Positions 58,401 to 64,000 of a stretch of 64,000 nt of DNA are shown here, one piece after another. Made by a program: the position numbers and the translations under genes. Source of the stretch: Calonectria ilicicola. Its lineage: Eukaryota > Ascomycota > Sordariomycetes > Hypocreales > Nectriaceae. The notes under the pieces are model-generated. The model ran no database searches. It was not told where the DNA came from and was given only the letters and a program-made list of their open reading frames with translations. Location: the NCBI GenBank assembly GCA_020809705.1, contig CP085828.1, positions 5,332,001-5,396,000 of the forward strand. Reading direction: 5' to 3'. Each line of letters begins with the position of its first letter. Positions within the stretch are counted from its first letter, which is position 1.

Positions 58401-60031
58401 ACATCATACCCGTCCCACTAAGCATACATCGTGATTGCCGACAGCCGAGTGTCATCAGGACGGATTCTGGATCGCGTCTAGAAGAATTAAACCGCGACAA
58501 AAACGTCAGTCGCTGGCTCTGGGACATGGTACCCTAGGCTTGGTCCCATCTCTGGTTGCTTTTTGACAGGGAATCTATGGTTAATTGTTGGCTGTTACCG
58601 CCATTCACGAGCTCAAGATTAATTAGATGGGCTGTCATGCTGGACATGAGCTACCGTAATAGGGCCGAAATGGAGAGGTCAAAAAAAAAAAAAAAAAAAC
58701 CACGACAGGGTGAATTGGCCACCACTGACGGCACTCGCGATTTGTTTTCCCACCACGGTCCCGCTCTCCAATGAAAAAGGCCTCACCTGAGTAAAAGTGC
58801 CGAAGATGGCCGAAGGGGGATGCGTCAGATGGACCATGTTTTGGGCTCCTGTGTCACATTTTCGTGAGTGGTATTCCAGGTCCTCGGTGTGAGGTTCGCC
58901 TGGTATGCTGGGAGAAGATCCCATACTAATGCGGCAACGATCCAAAGGCGTGGCTTGTCCTGGGGCGCCTTGTCCGCCGCCACTCAGGTGCCAGCCCGCT
59001 CGCTGGCTTTAGTCTGGAGTGGGAAAGGGTTGGAGGAGGGCACCAAAGTGCCGTCGCTGAAGAGACAAGAAACTTGGTCCACTTGTCCCAGATATCTTTT
59101 TTAAGATGGGTCGAACAAAGCGGCGGACTGAGGTCGATGCGACTCATCTGACACAAAAGGTGCAGCTTTGATGAAAACAATATTGGGCATTGTGAGACGG
59201 GCTGAGAATACTGTCTTGTCCCTTCTCTCGGGAACTAGTTAGCCCCCAAAATACGAAGCAGCAGCCATTTTCATGCTCAAACATCAGCATGGCGCGCCGT
59301 TCGAGCCTGTAATGCGGCCCAAACGCCACCATCCGAGATGCTGTTGCACCAGGACAAATTGGCTGCTCGCTCACAGCCCGGGCGTTGATATTGGCATGTA
59401 AGCTTTGACCCGTCACTAACGTTCTTTTGGCCTGCCCATCGCTCGCCCACTTACCGAAGAGGACGTAGTCTCCCCCGTGGCCTTCTCGATGGCTTCATGT
59501 CGGAGCATTTCTGCAGTGTCACCACCCATTCTGCCGCGCCGCCACCTGTAGCCCTCTTTCTTGTTAGTCCTCTTGTTGTCGTCACCTTTGGCTGTCCTCA
59601 CAACTCGCAAGCGGCTGCAGGTGGCGATTCCTTTCCCCAGAGCTAGGCTAGCGTGGGCTGGAGCCCCCCCCCCCCCTCTTTCTCCTCACGGCGTTGCTCC
59701 GCATCCAGATCGGCATCAGCCTGGCGGTGACGGTGACGGTAGGTAGGTAGGCAGTGTTACCGTTTCATCTGGGAATAGCTAGCAAACCAAGTTGGCCGGC
59801 TGGGTCAACCTTGGGGCTTCACCTATGGCAAATTTGCTTGTAATGTAAGCTCATAATTGTATGGTGACATTTGTGCAAATCACCGCGGAACAATTTTATT
59901 TAGATTTGTAGGGGTTTGGTCAGTACATGGACATATGCCAGCCAGGACATGTCTGTCGTGCGTGTGTGCGTGATGCCCATCTCCCCATCTCCTCACCTCC
60001 ACGTCCCGCCCATCCATTCATACCCACACCA

Positions 60032-60064
60032 CCCCGCAACCCACACACACCCCCCGGCCTGGGG
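60032..60064. promoter_or_regulatory. Cluster of CreA/Cre1-type sites upstream of the hexose transporter
   Basis: Three matches to SYGGRG lie within 33 bp: CCCCGC (60032-60037) and CCCCGG (60052-60057), both on the minus strand, and CTGGGG (60059-60064) on the plus strand. They are about 295-325 bp before the ATG. CreA/Cre1 mediates carbon catabolite repression in filamentous fungi and prefers closely spaced sites. The motif is short, so chance matches are possible in this GC-rich segment. Confidence 0.4.
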
Positions 60065-60223
60065 ATGAGCTTTGTTTGAGCTTGGCCTCCATCCACCCGG
60101 CCAACTAGCTTCACCAGGGTATCTATCCCATGGCCATCAACACGTCCGGCTTGCTCAGCTAATTTTTAGCTTCGCTTGTCGGAGCTCGAGACGAGCCTTA
60201 GGATGCTGTTTGCAACGGCCGAC

Positions 60224-60229
60224 TATAAG
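60224..60229 (+). promoter_or_regulatory. TATA-like element of the hexose transporter
   Basis: TATAAG, followed by TTTAAAGG, lies 134 bp upstream of the ATG. A second candidate, TTTATAT, is at 60257-60263. Either could position the start of transcription. Confidence 0.35.
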
Positions 60230-60357
60230 TTTAAAGGGGCCCTACCCTCATCTCGTTTATATCCAGCCCGTCAGTGCCTTTCTTCACTTGACGAAGATTG
60301 ACCCAACACCATTTCTTCTTTCATCTTGCTCTCGTCTGTTTCCTCACCGACGCCAAG

Positions 60358-62105
60358 ATGAACGTCGTTCGTAGAGCCTCGCTGAGCGGCCCCGAGGGAG
60401 AGGCTGGCAAGGCATGGCCAGCCATTGCCATTGGCTTCTTTGTCGCCTTTGGTGGTGTTCTCTTTGGGTATGTGATCGATCCAAGCTGTAGCCGATAGCT
60501 CAGTTAGCTAACCGTTTATTAGATACGATACTGGAACCATCAGTGGTATCCTGGCTATGAACTATTGGAAGCGCCTTTTCAGCACTGGCTATTCCGATGC
60601 CGAAGGTCCTAACATAACTACTTCTCAAGAGAGTGCCATAGTTTCTATTCTATCTGCTGGCACCTTCTTTGGAGCTTTGGCATCTCCGTTCCTCACTGAT
60701 TATCTGGGTCGGCGTCCTGGTCTAATGATATCATGTTGGGTTTTTAACCTGGGGGTTATTTTACAAACAGCTGCCACGGCTATTCCGCTGTTCCTTGCTG
60801 GCCGATTTTTTGCTGGCTTTGGTGTTGGTCTCATCTCTGCCATGAGTAAGTCTTCCGCCTGGCCAGACCGCGTTGTTGGCTAACCACCCTCCCAGTCCCT
60901 CTCTACCAGTCTGAGACTGCCCCCAAATGGATCCGAGGAGCTATTGTCGGAGCCTATCAGTGGGCTATTACCATTGGACTGTTGCTCGCTGCTGTTGTCA
61001 ATAATGCCACCGCTAAACGAAACGACACTGGCTCGTACCGTATCCCAATCGCGGTCCAGTTTGCCTGGTCCCTCATCCTCTTCATTGGCATGATACTCCT
61101 CCCTGAAACCCCTCGATTTCTCATCAAAAAGGATCGCTTTGAAGACGCTGCTGTTGCTCTCGGACGTATCCGCCGCCTTCCTGCTGATCATTCCGCTGTT
61201 CAAGCAGAGTTGGCAGAGATCAAGGCCAACCACGACTTTGAAGTGAGCCTTGGCAAGGCATCGTATCTTGACTGCTTCCGTGGCGGCATGCTCAAGCGCC
61301 AATTGACTGGCTGCGGTCTCCAGGCTCTTCAGCAGCTGACTGGTATCAACTTTATTTTTGTGAGTTGCCCCACTATCAGATCGCCTGTATCAGGCTAACA
61401 AGTAATTAGTACTACGGCACCAAATACTTCCAAAACAGCGGCGTTTCCAGCGGATTCACAGTCAGCATGATTACTTCAGCCATCAACGTGGCATCGACAG
61501 TCCCCGGAATGTGGGCGATCGACAAATGGGGACGACGACCTCTGCTTCTCTGGGGAGCCATCGGCATGTGTGTCTCGCAGTTTATCGTTGCCATGACCGG
61601 AACCTTCTCTACAGGTCAGCATGACAACGGTGAAATCTACCTCAAGAACCTGGGTGGACAGAAGGCCGCTGTTGCATTCGTCTGCATTTACATCTTCTTC
61701 TTCGCCTCCACTTGGGGACCCCTTGCCTGGGTTGTGACTGGCGAAATCTATCCCCTGAAGTCGAGAGCGAAGAGCTTGAGTTTGACTACAGCGACCAATT
61801 GGCTTTTGAACTGGGCCATCGCCTATTCTACTCCCTATCTCGTCAACTACGGCGACGGCTATGCCAACCTACAGTCCAAAATCTTCTTCGTGTGGTTCGG
61901 CGCCTGCTTCCTCTGCATTGCCTTTGTTTACTTCTTCATCTATGAGACGAAGGGTCTCAGTCTCGAAGAGGTTGACCAGCTGTACGAGGAGGTTTCTGTG
62001 GCGAGCAAGTCTGTCTCTTGGCAGCCCTCTGGTTCATGGGAGGACAGGCAAGGAGCTAAGACCGGTGAGGTGCTGCACAATGAGAAGCAGTCCGAGACTG
62101 CTTAG
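60358..62105 (+). CDS. MFS hexose transporter (sugar porter family)
   Basis: Exons 60358-60467, 60523-60845, 60896-61359, 61410-62105, giving 530 aa. All introns are 50-55 nt. It has the family's signatures: Y-D-T-G-T-I-S-G after TM1, D-Y-L-G-R-R-P-G between TM2 and TM3, P-E-T-P-R-F-L after TM6, Q-Q-L-T-G-I-N in TM7, and D-K-W-G-R-R-P in the second half. Twelve membrane spans are expected. The central loop has the usual length and the C-terminus is hydrophilic. It should carry glucose or related hexoses by proton symport or facilitated diffusion at the plasma membrane; exact specificity and affinity cannot be read. CreA-like sites upstream suggest glucose-responsive expression. No catabolic enzyme gene adjoins it. 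Confidence 0.93.
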
Positions 62106-63017
62106 ATGTTCTCAATCAACATTCAGTTATATATATGAGATGAAGGCTTAGAGTTTGATGAGTTTTGGATGATACGACTGAATGCAGACAACTATATAAA
62201 TAAATAAATGATACCCTGTTTTATCAACAAGACTGTTAATGACAACGTGATAATTTCCATTTTTATAAACTACATACGCTGGTTTGTTCCAACCTCCACA
62301 AAGTTCTTGAAGCGGTAGGTTATGTCAAAGTGCGGTTGCTCCAAAACAATTTCGCTCAATATCTGGTATTTCTAAATCCCTCCAATGTATAATTAGAAAT
62401 GCGTAATAACAAAATAAATAAACAATTTGGGATATAAAAATTATTTTCTAAATTATTTTCTAAATTATTTTATAATTTTATTTATTTTAGTTAGTAATGA
62501 ACCCGCCATTAGAAATCGCTTGCAAAAGTCAATCACTGAGCGATTGAGCTAAGCCTTTCGGAATCACAGTATCTACATCGTGTTGTTGATTTAGTCTTCA
62601 TATAATAAATCCAATGGAATTAACGAGTGACACGAGGGATTGATAGCGCGCCTTTAGATCTAGCGACTCTCAGAGTTAAGATATCTCTTTGCATAGCATG
62701 ATGATGTTATTAATTAGAGAATGAAGAGTTATTCCAACAGCTTAATATTGAATTACCTACTGAGCCTCTGAGATTGAGTTGACATCACGCTCTCTATTTT
62801 GTATCGATCATAATCCTCATTTCTAGTTTAGAACTGCAAATACGCAAACGCGTATTTGCATTATTGTTCCAATCAATCGATAAATAGCAAAGCTTTATTA
62901 TTCGTCAATAGAAAACACGCAGCCAGCAGACAACTTTAAATATATTGAACATTCTAACCTATATCGTCATAGAGATCAACATATAGGAAACTGGAGCAAA
63001 CTTGTTGAACTGATACC
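62106..63017. other. AT-rich 3' flank of the transporter
   Basis: About 0.9 kb of AT-rich DNA with no supported gene. An AT foldback spans about 62410-62492: AAAATAAATAAA on the left faces TTTATTTATTTT on the right. A decayed tRNA-like segment on the minus strand (about 62500-62565) is discussed under rejected items. Confidence 0.5.
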
Positions 63018-63197
63018 GCTGGTGCAGGCTGCTGTCACGAGCGGCTATCGCAGGTCAGTCAACAGGTCAGTCAACGTATCTGTTGCAAGCTGCTGTCACA
63101 GGCGGCTATTGCAGGCCGGGGCAATAGGTCAGTCAACAAGTCAGCCAACGTAACTGTTGCGGACTGCTGTTACGAGCGGGTGTTGCTGGTCGGGGTC
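63018..63197 (+). repeat. Left arm of a perfect 180-bp inverted repeat
   Basis: All 180 bases are the exact reverse complement of 63346-63525, checked base by base. The arm is built of roughly 60-75-bp degenerate units, each opening with GC followed by a CTGCTGT core and closing with CAGTCAAC-type repeats. Similarity fades beyond both ends. Confidence 0.97.
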
Positions 63198-63345
63198 AAC
63201 AGGTCGGGTCAACGGGTTAGTCAACATAAATGATATGGGGTCGGTTGATCTGAACCAGAGGTTTTAGTGCTATTTAGACCGAAAATTTATAAACAAGGCG
63301 GGAATTCGCGATGACTGCGTTGACCAGTTAATTGGTTAACCTCTC
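63198..63345. other. Loop of the inverted repeat
   Basis: 148 bp separates the arms. Its first 30 bp continue the GGTCAAC-type motif in degenerate form, and the last 30 bp carry a weak inverted counterpart (GTTGACC, GGTTAACC). The middle is AT-rich and unrelated. No open frame of note. Confidence 0.8.
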
Positions 63346-63525
63346 GACCCCGACCAGCAACACCCGCTCGTAACAGCAGTCCGCAACAGTTACGTTGGCT
63401 GACTTGTTGACTGACCTATTGCCCCGGCCTGCAATAGCCGCCTGTGACAGCAGCTTGCAACAGATACGTTGACTGACCTGTTGACTGACCTGCGATAGCC
63501 GCTCGTGACAGCAGCCTGCACCAGC
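63346..63525 (-). repeat. Right arm of a perfect 180-bp inverted repeat
   Basis: Exact reverse complement of 63018-63197. A minus-strand open frame across this arm (63328-63573) is explained by the repeat and has no recognisable domain. Confidence 0.97.
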
Positions 63526-64000
63526 TACATTATTGTCCTGCATACCAAGACTGCGACGCGCTGAGATGCACAATCACAACACGGAGCATGTACGAAGCTG
63601 AGCCAATGCAAAGAAAAGAATTTTTCCTCTATTGTACTACACAGATTTCTCTAGCCCTCTTTTCGTCAACTTGAACCACGTCGATCAGCTCGGATCTGGC
63701 ATGAAACTACACAACGAGCTTGTAACTGAAAATGAGCCTGTTTCAATTCTTCATGCCGATACGCCGCAAACTCGGTTTGAAGCTGGAGATAGGTGCATCT
63801 AGACAACAAGGCATCCCTTCTTTAGGTATGAATGAACACCCATTGCTAGGGGCCACATTATTTGCAACGACGGGTTGGGCATAACTTCTACCTCCTTAGA
63901 TATGCACATGCGATATAAAGATCAAGTTATCAAATCACGCGTTGAAAGAGTTTTGGACTGTGTTCTTAGCAAAAGTGTACATTTCGTTGCCTTTATACGA
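63526..64000. other. Right window edge, possible coding fragment
   Basis: Between about 63606 and 63800 a plus-strand frame stays open and has a protein-like composition (for example F-V-N-L-N-H-V-D-Q-L-G-S-G-M-K), ending at TAG near 63801. It lacks an upstream ATG; the only Met is internal. I do not recognise it. It may be a gene remnant or chance. Confidence 0.25.

Larger units (their letters stand above)
55409..60357. other. 5-kb stretch without a convincing gene
   Basis: It begins with AT-rich DNA (55.5-56.5 kb), including a foldback of AAATAAATAAATAAAT facing TTATTTATTT at about 55537-55592. The rest is GC-balanced with open frames up to 126 codons, none with a recognisable domain. A 19-base A-run lies at 58681-58699 and a C-run at about 59667-59677. 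The last 350 bp are the hexose-transporter promoter. Confidence 0.5.

Noticed and set aside
60490..60512. AGCTCAGTTAGCT, resembling a tRNA A box
   Set aside because: It lies inside intron 1 of the transporter, with no B box or cloverleaf downstream.
50539..62500. Starship-type or other giant mobile element carrying the helicase
   Set aside because: No tyrosine-recombinase captain gene, reverse transcriptase, transposase or terminal repeats were found in the window. The AT foldbacks alone are not enough.
62500..62565. tRNA-like segment on the minus strand (TTAGCTC D-arm-like start, GGGTTCA)
   Set aside because: The T-arm and acceptor strands do not pair and the B box is broken (GGTTCATTACT). 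At best it is a decayed tRNA.
63328..63573. 81-codon minus-strand frame over the inverted repeat
   Set aside because: Fully accounted for by the right arm of the repeat; composition mirrors its tandem units.

Overview
The window looks like a chromosomal segment of a filamentous ascomycete, most likely a sordariomycete of the Hypocreales. This is an inference from gene style: short GT-AG introns of about 50-70 nt with CTAAC-type branch sites, a fungal Zn2Cys6 regulator, proline- and Q-rich fungal proteins, and a compact core of housekeeping genes separated by long non-coding stretches. I found no rRNA, CRISPR array or canonical tRNA.

Layout. 1-4.4 kb: no gene, several microsatellites. 4.4-9.4 kb: an RluA-family tRNA pseudouridine synthase (-) diverges from a hot-dog thioesterase (+), which converges on a Gfo/Idh/MocA oxidoreductase (-). 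9.4-17.5 kb: gene-poor and partly AT-rich, holding a spliced RRM-like gene broken by an in-frame TAG. Just downstream of it lie a string of GNRA-loop hairpins and a 52-nt tRNA-like fold. 17.5-19.8 kb: a five-exon Zn2Cys6 transcription factor (-), followed by about 6 kb without a convincing gene. 26.0-28.1 kb: a patatin-fold protein (-) whose nucleophile serine is replaced by glycine. 28.1-34.1 kb: another long gene-free stretch with GC-rich tandem repeats.

34.1-50.5 kb is the gene-dense core: a caspase-like/C2H2 zinc-finger fusion (+), a coiled-coil protein (+), a UBR7/Mlo2-type UBR-box protein (-), MCM2 (+) with a cluster of MluI cell-cycle boxes in the shared promoter, and a large four-span membrane glycoprotein (+). 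50.5-55.5 kb: AT-rich 16-bp tandem repeats and a seven-exon Upf1-like SF1 helicase gene interrupted by one in-frame TAG. 55.4-60.3 kb: no gene seen. 60.4-62.1 kb: an MFS hexose transporter (+) with CreA-like sites upstream. 63.0-63.5 kb: a perfect 180-bp inverted repeat around a 148-bp loop, built from degenerate tandem units.

The core genes cover replication (MCM2), tRNA modification, sugar uptake and gene regulation, and they do not form a pathway cluster. The least ordinary items are the caspase-like/zinc-finger fusion, the long perfect hairpin at 63 kb, the RRM-like gene with its structured 3' RNA, and the catalytically dead patatin. Exon boundaries were assigned by hand from splice signals and reading-frame continuity. 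Every multi-exon CDS listed sums to a whole number of codons.
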